Assembly (NCBI GenBank): GCA_964470615.1
Contig: CAYYDH010000024.1
Span: 1-8,334, forward strand
DNA length: 8,334 bases
Direction of reading: 5' to 3'
Source of the DNA: CAYYDH01 sp964470615
GTDB taxonomy: Bacteria; Patescibacteriota; Minisyncoccia; Minisyncoccales; GWA2-38-27
Shown here: positions 1 through 6,921 of the stretch, in pieces
Layout of the letters: each line of letters begins with the position of its first letter
Position numbering within the stretch: position 1 is the stretch's first letter
Program-made: the position numbers and the translations under genes
Notes under the pieces: model-generated
The model's input: the letters and a program-made list of their open reading frames with translations, nothing else
Database searches by the model: none
Told to the model about the DNA's origin: nothing

Positions 1-501
1 TACCTGGAAATTACTGCCCACTCTGTGCTTTTCATGCTTCTCTTTAGTCGCTCCGTCCAAGGAAATAATCAGTCTGTCCAGTCCGGCGTCAACTATTTCT
101 TTGTATCTTGAGAAGAGCAACGTCCCATTGCTGGATATTTCGCTAGAAATTCCTTTTTCTTTTAAGTGCCTGACCATTTTCGGCAATTCTGGGTTCAGGC
201 AGGCTTCCCCGGAGAAATGAAGGGCGACAGCAGATATTGTTTTTGGAAGCTTGCTGATTATTTCCTTAAATCTTAAAAAAGAAAGGTTGCTTTTCCCCCT
301 TTTTGTTTTCCATTGAGTACAGAACGGACATTGTAAATTGCAAAAACTTGACGCTTCTATTATTATTGACCTCACCGGCAGCATCTTCCATAATATTTCT
401 TCTGGAATTTTTGAATAAATCAATCTGAAAAGCCGGTTCTGAGTCAGAAAATAATCAAGGTGGCCAGCTTTCAGAACGGACAATATCTTAGATGTTGTCA
501 T
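1..501 (-). CDS. Radical SAM protein, N-terminal part (C-terminus beyond left edge)
   Basis: I translated this gene by hand from an ATG at 501, three bases after the stop of the upstream glycosyltransferase gene. The frame stays open for 167 residues to the window edge. It carries the radical SAM cluster motif CxxxCxxC at Cys54, Cys58 and Cys61 (CNLQCPFC), which holds a [4Fe-4S] cluster used to cleave S-adenosylmethionine. A second hallmark is SLDGATKEKHEKHRVG near residues 143-158, a stretch typical of radical SAM proteins of the SPASM type. The first ~45 residues before the barrel are hydrophilic to amphipathic and have no signal peptide, so the protein should be cytoplasmic. A SPASM domain would lie outside the window, so its presence is unknown. 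The substrate is unknown; the locus suggests modification of a sugar, lipid carrier or small peptide. Radical SAM identity is sure, the reaction is not. Confidence 0.88.
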   Translation of the reverse strand, partial: MTTSKILSVLKAGHLDYFLTQNRLFRLIYSKIPEEILWKMLPVRSIIIEASSFCNLQCPFCTQWKTKRGKSNLSFLRFKEIISKLPKTISAVALHFSGEACLNPELPKMVRHLKEKGISSEISSNGTLLFSRYKEIVDAGLDRLIISLDGATKEKHEKHRVGSNFQV

Positions 502-504
502 AAG

Positions 505-1599
505 CTATTTTGAAAATACTTGCTCGGCCGCCCCTGAATACTGATCGGCAATTTTTTTGATGTCAAATTTCTCTTCAGCTCTCTGCCGGGCTTTTCGCGA
601 ATAATAATCTAAATTATTATAGATTTTTAAAACGGCTTGGAGATACTTGTTATAATCAAGAGGTGGGATCTTATCAAAATTGTAATACTCCTTGAACCCG
701 AAGTTATAACCTTCGTCTACAACTATCCCTCCTCCGCCCACCATTTCGGCCGTTCCGGTGCCGGAGCACACTACTGGTGTTCCGCAAGCCAGACTCTCAA
801 CCACCACGTTGGGGCAGGCGTCGTGCCAGCTAGGATGAAGAAAAATGTGGGCATTGCTGTAAGATGAAGGCAGCTGGTCAAAATGAACTTCGCCCAAGAA
901 CTCCACATGTTCTCTCAGATTGTTTCTTTCCATTATCGCTTCTAAATGTTCCATTACTTGCGGCCCAACTTTTCCGGCAACCATTAATTTAGCGTCAGGG
1001 ATTACCTTTATAATCTCCCTTAGCAGGATCAAAGAATCCTGCAGTCTTTTGAGAGGCCTAAAATCGCCCGAAGACAACAATCTAAGCCCGCCTTCTTTGG
1101 CGCCTGTCTTGGGAAAGAATTGGTTCAAGTCCGCTCCGTTGAAGATAATTTTATTCTTTTCCTCTCCGTAGTGCCGGCAGAAATACTTGTAAGAGTTTCT
1201 GGAAAAATGAGACATGTAAACAACGCAGTCGGCGCGCTTAATCCCGCGAATCTGTTTTTTATTCATTAAATAAAATAAAAACCTGGTCAGAAAAGGAGTA
1301 ATAATTTTGTTATAGGCCTTTTCCGTTATTAAGGCAGAAAAAACATCGTTGAGGGCCGCCAGGAAAGAAATTCTTACTCTGTATCGCAGAAAACCCGAGA
1401 ATGCTTTAGCGGTAAACTTCTCGAAATTTATGGTATCTAGCCGAAGAATAAGCTTTTTCTTTGTTCTCACGAAGCCAGAGGAAATTATCACGTCCGGATT
1501 CAGGTTATCTATCAAGCCTCTTTTCTCCAACTCCCTTTCCAATCTGGTTAAAAATATCCCCGGGCCTCCGGAGCCGTATTTTAAAACTTTTATCTTCAT
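505..1599 (-). CDS. GT4-family glycosyltransferase
   Basis: This 364-residue protein has the two-lobe GT-B layout of retaining GT4 glycosyltransferases and should transfer a sugar from a nucleotide-sugar donor onto a growing surface glycan at the cytoplasmic face of the membrane. The N-terminus (MKIKVLKYGSGGPGIF) is a typical first strand and Gly-rich acceptor loop. The C-terminal lobe shows SSGDFRPLKRLQDSL, the strand VAGKV and the donor-site segment HPSWHDACPNVVVESLACGTP. The family's EX7E pair appears as DX7E, with Asp for the first Glu. I chose the ATG at 1599, one base after the upstream dehydrogenase stop, because the family homology begins there and a weak AGAGA (1605-1609) lies five bases before it. 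The frame extends upstream to a TTG at 1635 or ATG at 1632, adding 11-12 hydrophilic residues that overlap the previous gene. Donor and acceptor are unknown. Confidence 0.88.
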   Translation of the reverse strand: MKIKVLKYGSGGPGIFLTRLERELEKRGLIDNLNPDVIISSGFVRTKKKLILRLDTINFEKFTAKAFSGFLRYRVRISFLAALNDVFSALITEKAYNKIITPFLTRFLFYLMNKKQIRGIKRADCVVYMSHFSRNSYKYFCRHYGEEKNKIIFNGADLNQFFPKTGAKEGGLRLLSSGDFRPLKRLQDSLILLREIIKVIPDAKLMVAGKVGPQVMEHLEAIMERNNLREHVEFLGEVHFDQLPSSYSNAHIFLHPSWHDACPNVVVESLACGTPVVCSGTGTAEMVGGGGIVVDEGYNFGFKEYYNFDKIPPLDYNKYLQAVLKIYNNLDYYSRKARQRAEEKFDIKKIADQYSGAAEQVFSK

Positions 1600-1600
1600 T

Positions 1601-2428
1601 TTAATCTCTTTTTGAGAATTTTTCCGGGTCATCAACTCCCTGGCTCTTCAGCAATCCGTTGTTGATTTCTTCAACAATCTTGTGAAGCTTTAAATTAACG
1701 CCGTTTTCATCCGCAAACCTTATTAAAGCCTTAATGTCTTTAGGCAGGCACTTCCCGCCGTATCCTCGGTAATCCTTATGGAAAATTTCTAGATGAGTCC
1801 TCCCGATTCTTTTGTCGGCGGCAGCCGCTTCCATTATACTTTCGTAATCAAGGCTTAATTTCTGGCACAAATCGTACATTTGATTCGCAAAAACCACCTT
1901 TGTGGAAAACCAGGTGTTGCCGAAATATTTAACCATTTCCGCTTCAGCAGACGGTATTATTCTGCTGAAAGAAGCCAGCGGCAAAATCTGCAGGATATCT
2001 CCGGCCACAGGGTAGCTTTCTTTTGTGTATCCTATGATTTGCCGGTCAGGGTACTCCATATCTTGATCTGCTGTCAGCTCGGTTAGAAATTCCGGGTTAA
2101 ACAAAAACTTATGCTGAGGGTATTTTTTTTGAAGCTTCTCCGTAGTGCCGGGCAGAACCGTTGATTTTATCACTATGGTTTTTTCTCCTGAAATGTTTTG
2201 GCAGGCGTCTTCAATATAAGACAAGTCAAAGCCCTTTTCGCTGTCAAACGGAGTCGGAACGCAAACAAAAATAACATCGGACCTGTTAACATCTTCAATA
2301 GAGCCCTCTTTTCTTCCTTTGTCATAAGAAAGTACTTCGTATCCTTTTTTCTCAAAATACTTTTTTAATGCTCCGCCGACCATCCCCAGTCCCATTACGC
2401 CCATTTTTTTAAATTTATCGTTTTTCAT
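1601..2428 (-). CDS. Short UDP-glucose/GDP-mannose dehydrogenase family protein
   Basis: At 275 residues this holds only two of the three usual domains of nucleotide-sugar 6-dehydrogenases, which oxidise UDP-hexoses or GDP-mannose to uronic acids in two NAD+-dependent steps. Visible are the NAD-binding GLGMVGG (13-19), FVCVPTP (54-60), STVLPGT (89-95), NPEFLTE (111-117), the central AEMVKYFGNTWFSTK with a probable catalytic Lys177, and GYGGKCLPKD with the nucleophilic Cys227. In the segment after Lys177 the family's usual NE is NQ. The protein ends about 45 residues after the catalytic Cys, where family members normally continue for over 100 residues into the C-terminal nucleotide-sugar-binding domain. 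The next gene starts after one base, so the stop looks native and not a sequencing break. AAAAGG at 2441-2446 is a weak, distant ribosome site (12 bases). Likely role is a uronate precursor or a related oxidised sugar; exact substrate unknown. Confidence 0.85.
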   Translation of the reverse strand: MKNDKFKKMGVMGLGMVGGALKKYFEKKGYEVLSYDKGRKEGSIEDVNRSDVIFVCVPTPFDSEKGFDLSYIEDACQNISGEKTIVIKSTVLPGTTEKLQKKYPQHKFLFNPEFLTELTADQDMEYPDRQIIGYTKESYPVAGDILQILPLASFSRIIPSAEAEMVKYFGNTWFSTKVVFANQMYDLCQKLSLDYESIMEAAAADKRIGRTHLEIFHKDYRGYGGKCLPKDIKALIRFADENGVNLKLHKIVEEINNGLLKSQGVDDPEKFSKRD

Positions 2429-2437
2429 AAGCTTTAT

Positions 2438-3490
2438 TTACCTTTTATTAATAACTTTAAAAATAAATCTTTTTAAACCGACTAATTCCAGTAGTTTAAT
2501 TATGGTTTTTTTAATCCTTTCTGCCATGAATACCATAAAAGAACAATAGCGGTATTTTTTTATAATACTCAGCATGCGTCTATAGTTTTCGCTCAAATTA
2601 CCAGCCAAAAATTCCTCATCTTTCACAAAAATAGCAACAAGGCATTGCGTTTTTCTAACCGAGCAATGGTATATAGGTTTTAATCCGCTAATAGACATAA
2701 AATATTGCAACGTTAGCGGAGTAAAATAATAAGTGTGGGCATTCTGTATTTGCGTCATGCCAAAGTTTTCAATATTAGGAACAGATATATAAATGATCCC
2801 ATTAGGATTTAAGTGTTTTTTTATCTTTTTTAAATCATCAACGGGGTTATTAAAGTGTTCGACGACGTGATTCAATATTATAAGATCAAAAGAACCATTG
2901 ATGTCATCTATGCCGCCCTGGAACAGATCTAAGCCGTTTTTCTTTCCCAAGGAAACCAAACTGGGACTATAATCATAACCCGTGGTAGTAACGCCTTCTT
3001 TTTTAAATGGCATTAAATTCCAACCGCCGCCAGCCCCGATTTCCAGCACTGAATTAATCTCTTCTAACTTCTTAACCTTACAAATGGTTTCAAAAATAGC
3101 CTTGCCACTAGACGGACCGCACGAGTTATATTTTTTTAAGGAATCATTTGGTCTATAAATATTTCTGTATATATCCGAACTATAAAATAATTTGTATTGT
3201 TCTTCTGTCATCCGGGGGTTACTTTGGACTAAGCCGCACTTGGCACACATTACTGTTTGTTGCGACAAAGAATATTTGTCCACGCTAGCAAGTAAAAAAA
3301 ATTCATTATTTGAGCAAAGGCAAGGAACTTGTTCAAATTTTATCCTACCCTGAGAAATATCTTTATTGAACTCATCTATATGCTTTTTTTGTTCGGGACT
3401 TAAAGATAAATAGGCCTCTCTAGGATTATGCATCTCTTTTAAGGGCAGCCAATTGCCTAGTATTTTTAAGTTTTCTATTTTCCTGCTCAT
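2438..3490 (-). CDS. Class I SAM-dependent methyltransferase with N-terminal Cys motif
   Basis: This 350-residue protein has an N-terminal segment with paired cysteines (Cys57/Cys59 in PCLC, Cys82/Cys85 in CAKC) that look like a zinc site. The Rossmann methyltransferase core follows: motif I VLEIGAGGGWN (148-158), an acidic residue in GYDYSP (171-176), FDLIILNHVVEHF (201-213) and YISVPN. This architecture occurs in sugar C-methyltransferases and other Methyltransf_13/23 proteins of polysaccharide clusters, so methylation of a nucleotide sugar or glycan is likely. The C-terminus is Lys- and Ile-rich and basic. I chose the ATG at 3490, two bases after the upstream stop; the open frame continues to 3604, but that extension overlaps the radical SAM gene by over 110 bases and looks unlike protein. 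By hand count about 34% GC over 2461-3480, clearly below neighbours, which suggests separate acquisition. Confidence 0.87.
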   Translation of the reverse strand: MSRKIENLKILGNWLPLKEMHNPREAYLSLSPEQKKHIDEFNKDISQGRIKFEQVPCLCSNNEFFLLASVDKYSLSQQTVMCAKCGLVQSNPRMTEEQYKLFYSSDIYRNIYRPNDSLKKYNSCGPSSGKAIFETICKVKKLEEINSVLEIGAGGGWNLMPFKKEGVTTTGYDYSPSLVSLGKKNGLDLFQGGIDDINGSFDLIILNHVVEHFNNPVDDLKKIKKHLNPNGIIYISVPNIENFGMTQIQNAHTYYFTPLTLQYFMSISGLKPIYHCSVRKTQCLVAIFVKDEEFLAGNLSENYRRMLSIIKKYRYCSFMVFMAERIKKTIIKLLELVGLKRFIFKVINKR

Positions 3491-3492
3491 CT

Positions 3493-4302
3493 TTAATAAC
3501 CCGTGGGGACGCCCCAGAATTCGCAGCGAGCGCACAGAGGGATTTTGTTTCTCTGCCCATTTACATGGTATTCCAGCCATTTTTTTCTTTTGGGGCCGCT
3601 CCAAATATCAATCAAGGGAATTTTATTCGCATCGCCGATTACTCCCAGCCCCAGCGGGTCAAAACGAACGCAGATGGAAACTTTGCCTAATCTGTTTATT
3701 GCCATATGGTTCAAAAAGTCCAGACAAATCCCGATCTCCGGAACCGTCGGATTCTTCTGATACTTGAAGCTTCCCAAAGGATGATGCAGCACTCTTTTTG
3801 CTGTTATCCCAGGGAGCTTATCCCATTTTTCTGAATTGACATTTCCTAGGCACCGGTAGATTAAATTGGGTTTTCTATTGCCCCTTATCTTCAGAAATTG
3901 CTTAACCTGTTTATATTGCTCTCCGCCATCGGGATCGTTTTCAATGACAGAAATGGTCAAAGTTTCTAAATTCCCGATTATCTCTTTAGCCTTGGCGACA
4001 ATCAATTTTCCGTTAGTATCTAGACATCTTATCTGGCGATGAAACAATTTCGCCGCTTCGCCAAGCCTTGGGTATAAAAGCGGCTCCCCGTTGTTGTGCA
4101 ACTGGACAACTATTCCCTCGGGCAACTGCCGGGCTATTTTTTTAACTAACCCAAAATCCATGTCGCCGTAATTCAGAGATATTTCAGGATATTCTTTGTC
4201 AATCTTTCTTCTCCCGCACATCCAGCAGCTCTTGTTGCATCTGCTGGTTAGCTCAACGTTAACCGTAGTCAATCCGTTAAATGAAACTGGGGCAGGCCTC
4301 AT
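3493..4302 (-). CDS. Radical SAM protein with reduced SPASM-type C-terminus
   Basis: The 269-residue protein begins with a short strand (TTVNVELTSRC) that places the radical SAM motif CNKSCWMC very early, at Cys22, Cys26 and Cys29. NNGEPLL (70-76) matches the Gly-Glu motif that binds the SAM methionyl amine. The C-terminal third has Cys193, then Gly206-x4-Cys211, fitting the opening of a SPASM motif (Cx9-15Gx4C), and then Cys257-x2-Cys260. The protein stops nine residues later, so the remaining SPASM cysteines are absent and at most one auxiliary iron-sulfur cluster seems possible. It starts four bases after the neuB-like stop, so it is probably translated with that gene and acts in the same pathway, perhaps dehydrogenating, epimerising or dehydrating a sugar intermediate. 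That role is inference. Cytoplasmic; no signal peptide or membrane segment. Confidence 0.88.
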   Translation of the reverse strand: MRPAPVSFNGLTTVNVELTSRCNKSCWMCGRRKIDKEYPEISLNYGDMDFGLVKKIARQLPEGIVVQLHNNGEPLLYPRLGEAAKLFHRQIRCLDTNGKLIVAKAKEIIGNLETLTISVIENDPDGGEQYKQVKQFLKIRGNRKPNLIYRCLGNVNSEKWDKLPGITAKRVLHHPLGSFKYQKNPTVPEIGICLDFLNHMAINRLGKVSICVRFDPLGLGVIGDANKIPLIDIWSGPKRKKWLEYHVNGQRNKIPLCARCEFWGVPTGY

Positions 4303-4306
4303 GCTT

Positions 4307-5182
4307 TTATTTAACTCTTCTTAATTTTTCCAGAATCGGTTTTTCTGATTCGTAAACTGTTTTTACGCCGTTCCCCAACCATAAAGGCATCAACCTGATA
4401 TCTCTGACCAACCTGCTGAGGCCGTTCATTTCCAAACTGGCTGGCTGATCGCTTCCCCACATTGCCCTATCTAAAGTAATATGCCTCTCCACCAGGCAAG
4501 CGCCGAGACCTACGGCTGCTAAAGACGAATAAACGCCCACTTCGTGCCCGCTGTAGCCTATTGGGCAGTTAAAGATTTCTTTGAGCTGAGGGATAACCTT
4601 CAGGTTTAATTCGCTGTCTGCTGAAGGATAGGTTGAGGTACAATGAAGAAGAATTAAATCATTTTCGCCAAGAATTTCTACTGCATGCTTAATTTGAGCA
4701 ACAGTGCTCATCCCGGTAGATAAAATAATCGGCTTCCCCTTTGTTTTTACGTATTTAAGCAGTTCGTCATCGGTAAGACAGGCCGAAGCTATTTTATAGC
4801 AGGGCACTTTAAACTTTTCTAAAAAATCAACGCTCTTTATATCCCAAGGCGAAGCGAACCAGATTATCTTTTTCTCTTTGCAGTAATCATCTATTTCTTG
4901 GTATTCTTTTTCCCCGAACTCAAGCCCCTTTTTCAGGTCGCCGTTGGTGGGACCGAAAGGGTTCTCTCTCAACTTGGCCAGTTCCTCTGGGGTATAAACC
5001 AGTTCAATGGTTCTTTTCTGAAACTTAACCGCGTCGCAACCAGCCGAAACTGCCATATCTATCAGCTTTTTGGCATTATTGACATCGCCGTTATGGTTAA
5101 TACCTATTTCCGCAGTTATAAAAGTCGGGCATCCGTCCCCTATCAGCTTTTCTCCTATTTTTACTTTTAAATTATCACTCAT
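4307..5182 (-). CDS. neuB: NeuB-family sugar acid synthase lacking the SAF domain
   Basis: NeuB-family enzymes condense phosphoenolpyruvate with ManNAc or a related amino-hexose to give a nine-carbon alpha-keto acid (sialic, legionaminic or pseudaminic acid). The TIM barrel is complete: AEIGINHNG (24-32), AVKFQ (51-55), YKIAS (129-133), LSTGMST (154-160), HCTSTYP (180-186), GYSGHEVG (209-216) and ERHITLDRAMWGSDQ (232-246). His213 and His234 sit where the Neisseria enzyme has its two metal-binding histidines. At 291 residues it stops at EKPILEKLRRVK, exactly where the usual ~340-350-residue enzyme enters its C-terminal SAF (antifreeze-like) domain. The next gene starts four bases on, so the domain is missing, not displaced. 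The symbol names the family; the true substrate is unknown. The 22-base gap before the ATG is the longest in the window and shows no clear ribosome site. Confidence 0.92.
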   Translation of the reverse strand: MSDNLKVKIGEKLIGDGCPTFITAEIGINHNGDVNNAKKLIDMAVSAGCDAVKFQKRTIELVYTPEELAKLRENPFGPTNGDLKKGLEFGEKEYQEIDDYCKEKKIIWFASPWDIKSVDFLEKFKVPCYKIASACLTDDELLKYVKTKGKPIILSTGMSTVAQIKHAVEILGENDLILLHCTSTYPSADSELNLKVIPQLKEIFNCPIGYSGHEVGVYSSLAAVGLGACLVERHITLDRAMWGSDQPASLEMNGLSRLVRDIRLMPLWLGNGVKTVYESEKPILEKLRRVK

Positions 5183-5204
5183 AATTTTGGGAATTCTAAA
5201 TAAT

Positions 5205-6209
5205 TTATTTTGCTCTAAAGGAATAAGGGGTTATGCCGATTGCGCCTTCTTTTTTATTATCTAAATCCCACTTTTTAATTTGTCCTGCAATATCAACTCC
5301 AACATTGCTGCCCCATTTATCCAGCAGCTGCTTGGTGATTTCTCCTATTTTCCCATCTCCTATTTTCAACCCGTTTATTTTAGTCGCCGGCATTAAACAG
5401 AAAGGGGTGGCGGTAAAAAAGGCTTCGTCGGCGGTCATCACGTCGTATGATCCCAGGTTTTTCTCGCAACATTCCAGGCCCAATTGAGAGCAAAGTTCTT
5501 CCATTATATATCTCCGGCTGATGCCTCTTAGGATATTCCTTGGTTCGGGAGTAAATAATTTTTTATCTTTTACAATAAAGAAATTGTCGCCCGCCCCTTC
5601 GGCAATAAACCCATCGGGGTCTAAAAGCAAAGCCCAGGCGTTTTTCCCTTGGTATTTGGAAACCTGGATGTTGGCCATAAGATAATGCAACCGGTTCCTG
5701 TTTTTAACTTTGGGCTCAAGCAGAGAGGCCGGAATCGTTCTTTGAGAAGGAATAACAGCATCTACGCCCTCGTCAAACAATCTTCCCATGCCTCTGACCG
5801 TCCATCTTAAAGGAAAGTCGGCGATAATTATATTGGGCTCAGCGCGGCCGTTAACTACGTCCTTATAAATAGAGAGCAATCCCCTGCTGACGTCAATCAT
5901 CAGCCTGTGTTCATCGTCTTTCTGAAAAAGAGAGTCATTGGCCTCGATAACTTCAAGACAGTGCTTTTCCAGTTCGTCAATGCTCATCGTTACTGGAATC
6001 TCTAGAAATTTTATTGAAGCAAAAAGTCTTTCCAAATGCTCTCTCAGCTTAAATTGCTTTTTATTAAAGGACCTAGTCATTTCAAACACCATGTCTCCGA
6101 ACATCAGAGCCGAGTCGTAAATTGATATTTTGGCTTCGCTCTCGGGTATCAGTTTCCCGTTCCACCAAACAACTCTTTCTTTATTCTTGGTTTCTTTTTC
6201 CGTTTCCAT
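5205..6209 (-). CDS. Class IV PLP-dependent aminotransferase
   Basis: The 334-residue protein belongs to fold-type IV PLP enzymes (branched-chain amino acid and D-amino acid aminotransferases, aminodeoxychorismate lyase). Signs are the N-terminal VVWWNGKLIPESEAKISIYD (13-32), then FEMTRSFNKKQFKLREHLERL, the probable PLP-binding Lys169 in KNRNRLHYLMA, the cofactor-phosphate region GFIAEGAGDNFFIV (200-213) with Glu204, LRGISRRYI (227-235), and TATPFCLMPATKINGL near 266-281. A 40-residue tail beyond the usual ~285-300 residues ends the protein. It starts four bases after the neuA-like stop, lacks a visible ribosome site, and is likely co-translated. Sugar pathways usually use DegT/AHBA fold-type I aminotransferases, so a class IV enzyme here is unusual. 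It might aminate the keto acid made by NeuB or a precursor, or supply an amino acid; the sequence cannot separate these. Confidence 0.9.
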   Translation of the reverse strand: METEKETKNKERVVWWNGKLIPESEAKISIYDSALMFGDMVFEMTRSFNKKQFKLREHLERLFASIKFLEIPVTMSIDELEKHCLEVIEANDSLFQKDDEHRLMIDVSRGLLSIYKDVVNGRAEPNIIIADFPLRWTVRGMGRLFDEGVDAVIPSQRTIPASLLEPKVKNRNRLHYLMANIQVSKYQGKNAWALLLDPDGFIAEGAGDNFFIVKDKKLFTPEPRNILRGISRRYIMEELCSQLGLECCEKNLGSYDVMTADEAFFTATPFCLMPATKINGLKIGDGKIGEITKQLLDKWGSNVGVDIAGQIKKWDLDNKKEGAIGITPYSFRAK

Positions 6210-6213
6210 ATGT

Positions 6214-6918
6214 TTATTTTTTGTCTAAACCCTTGATTTTAAAGATTTCCTCGCAAAGTTTAAGGTTCTCCCAGCTGTCTATTTCAAACGACTTCCAAAG
6301 CTCCATTTCAAAAATTAAGATTTTGCCGGCCAGACGATTATTATATTTGAACAAAACTTCTGGCTTGAAAACATATATTGAGCCGTTTTCAACAAATTGT
6401 TTTCCGAATTCCTGCCTTCTCCCCCGCCTTTTATAATCGTAATTCAAGCTTTCTAATCTCCCTTTTCTGCTTCTCCAGATATAGAAATCTCCCAGCTCTG
6501 CTCCGGAAAACAAGGAGTCGGCTCTACCCTTAATTATTCTGCTAACAGCCCTATCAATATCTCCAACTTCCCTCAAGGGCGAAGTAACCTGCAGGAAAAC
6601 GACATAATTTATTTCTTCTGGGTCTTTTTTGCGAATCTCGTTGATGGCGTGTTTCAAGGCGTCTTCTGACGGGGAAAAATCTCCAGAAATTTCTTTTGGC
6701 CTCCAAATTACTTTAGCTCCGTATTTTTGGGCTACTGCTCCTGTTTTCTTGTCATCGGTGGAAACATAAACATCGCTGATTTTCTTTGATCTCAGGGCGC
6801 TTTGAATGGTCCAGGATATCAATGGTTTCCGGCAAAAATCAATGATGTTTTTTTGAGGAATTTCTTTTGACCCTCCTCTGGCTGGAATAATGGCGATGAT
6901 TTTTCCTTCAGAAGACAT
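6214..6918 (-). CDS. neuA: NeuA-like CMP-sugar acid cytidylyltransferase
   Basis: The 234-residue enzyme matches CMP-N-acylneuraminate synthetases, which activate an alpha-keto sugar acid with CTP for later transfer. The nucleotide-binding loop is IPARGGSKEIPQKN (11-24), with Glu where many members have Gly. Further marks are VSTDD (52-56), WRPKEISGDFSPSEDAL (72-88), LQVTSPLR (109-116), RRGRRQEF (164-171) and VENGSIYVF (176-184), and a closing FEIDSWENL with the family's acidic residues. Length is normal for the family's catalytic domain. The gene follows the epimerase by three bases and has one of the best ribosome sites of the window (AGGAAA). With NeuB two genes later, it defines a nonulosonic-acid-type pathway. 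The exact keto sugar is undetermined; KdsB-type activity is less likely because the motifs are NeuA-like and the synthase is NeuB-like. Confidence 0.9.
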   Translation of the reverse strand: MSSEGKIIAIIPARGGSKEIPQKNIIDFCRKPLISWTIQSALRSKKISDVYVSTDDKKTGAVAQKYGAKVIWRPKEISGDFSPSEDALKHAINEIRKKDPEEINYVVFLQVTSPLREVGDIDRAVSRIIKGRADSLFSGAELGDFYIWRSRKGRLESLNYDYKRRGRRQEFGKQFVENGSIYVFKPEVLFKYNNRLAGKILIFEMELWKSFEIDSWENLKLCEEIFKIKGLDKK

Positions 6919-6921
6919 AAT

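Noticed and set aside
637..867. Plus-strand ORFs across the window (such as 637-867, 1349-1615, 4898-5170, 6122-6436, 8037-8255)
   Set aside because: Each lies antisense inside a well-supported minus-strand gene and shows no recognisable family motif; they are shadows of the real genes.
1600..1635. Longer glycosyltransferase start at TTG 1635 or ATG 1632
   Set aside because: The added 11-12 residues are hydrophilic and overlap the dehydrogenase; the family N-terminus begins at the ATG at 1599.
2173..2355. Minus-strand ORF of 60 residues inside the dehydrogenase gene
   Set aside because: It is in another frame of a gene with clear motifs throughout and has no features of its own.
3491..3604. 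Upstream extension of the methyltransferase frame to an ATG-like start at 3604
   Set aside because: It would overlap the radical SAM gene by over 110 bases; the extra 38 residues look like read-through of another gene's frame, while ATG 3490 sits two bases after that gene's stop.
4303..4320. Frameshift or split gene explaining the missing NeuB SAF domain
   Set aside because: The radical SAM gene starts four bases after the stop, in a different frame and with clear family identity from residue ~13, so no SAF sequence is hidden there.
5183..5204. Possible promoter or terminator in the longest gap
   Set aside because: Only 22 bases, AT-rich, with no convincing -35/-10 pair or hairpin followed by a T tract.
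6214..6918. KdsB (CMP-Kdo synthetase) identity for the cytidylyltransferase
   Set aside because: The LQVTSPLR, RRQEF and ENGSIYVF segments and the NeuB-like partner fit NeuA-type enzymes better.
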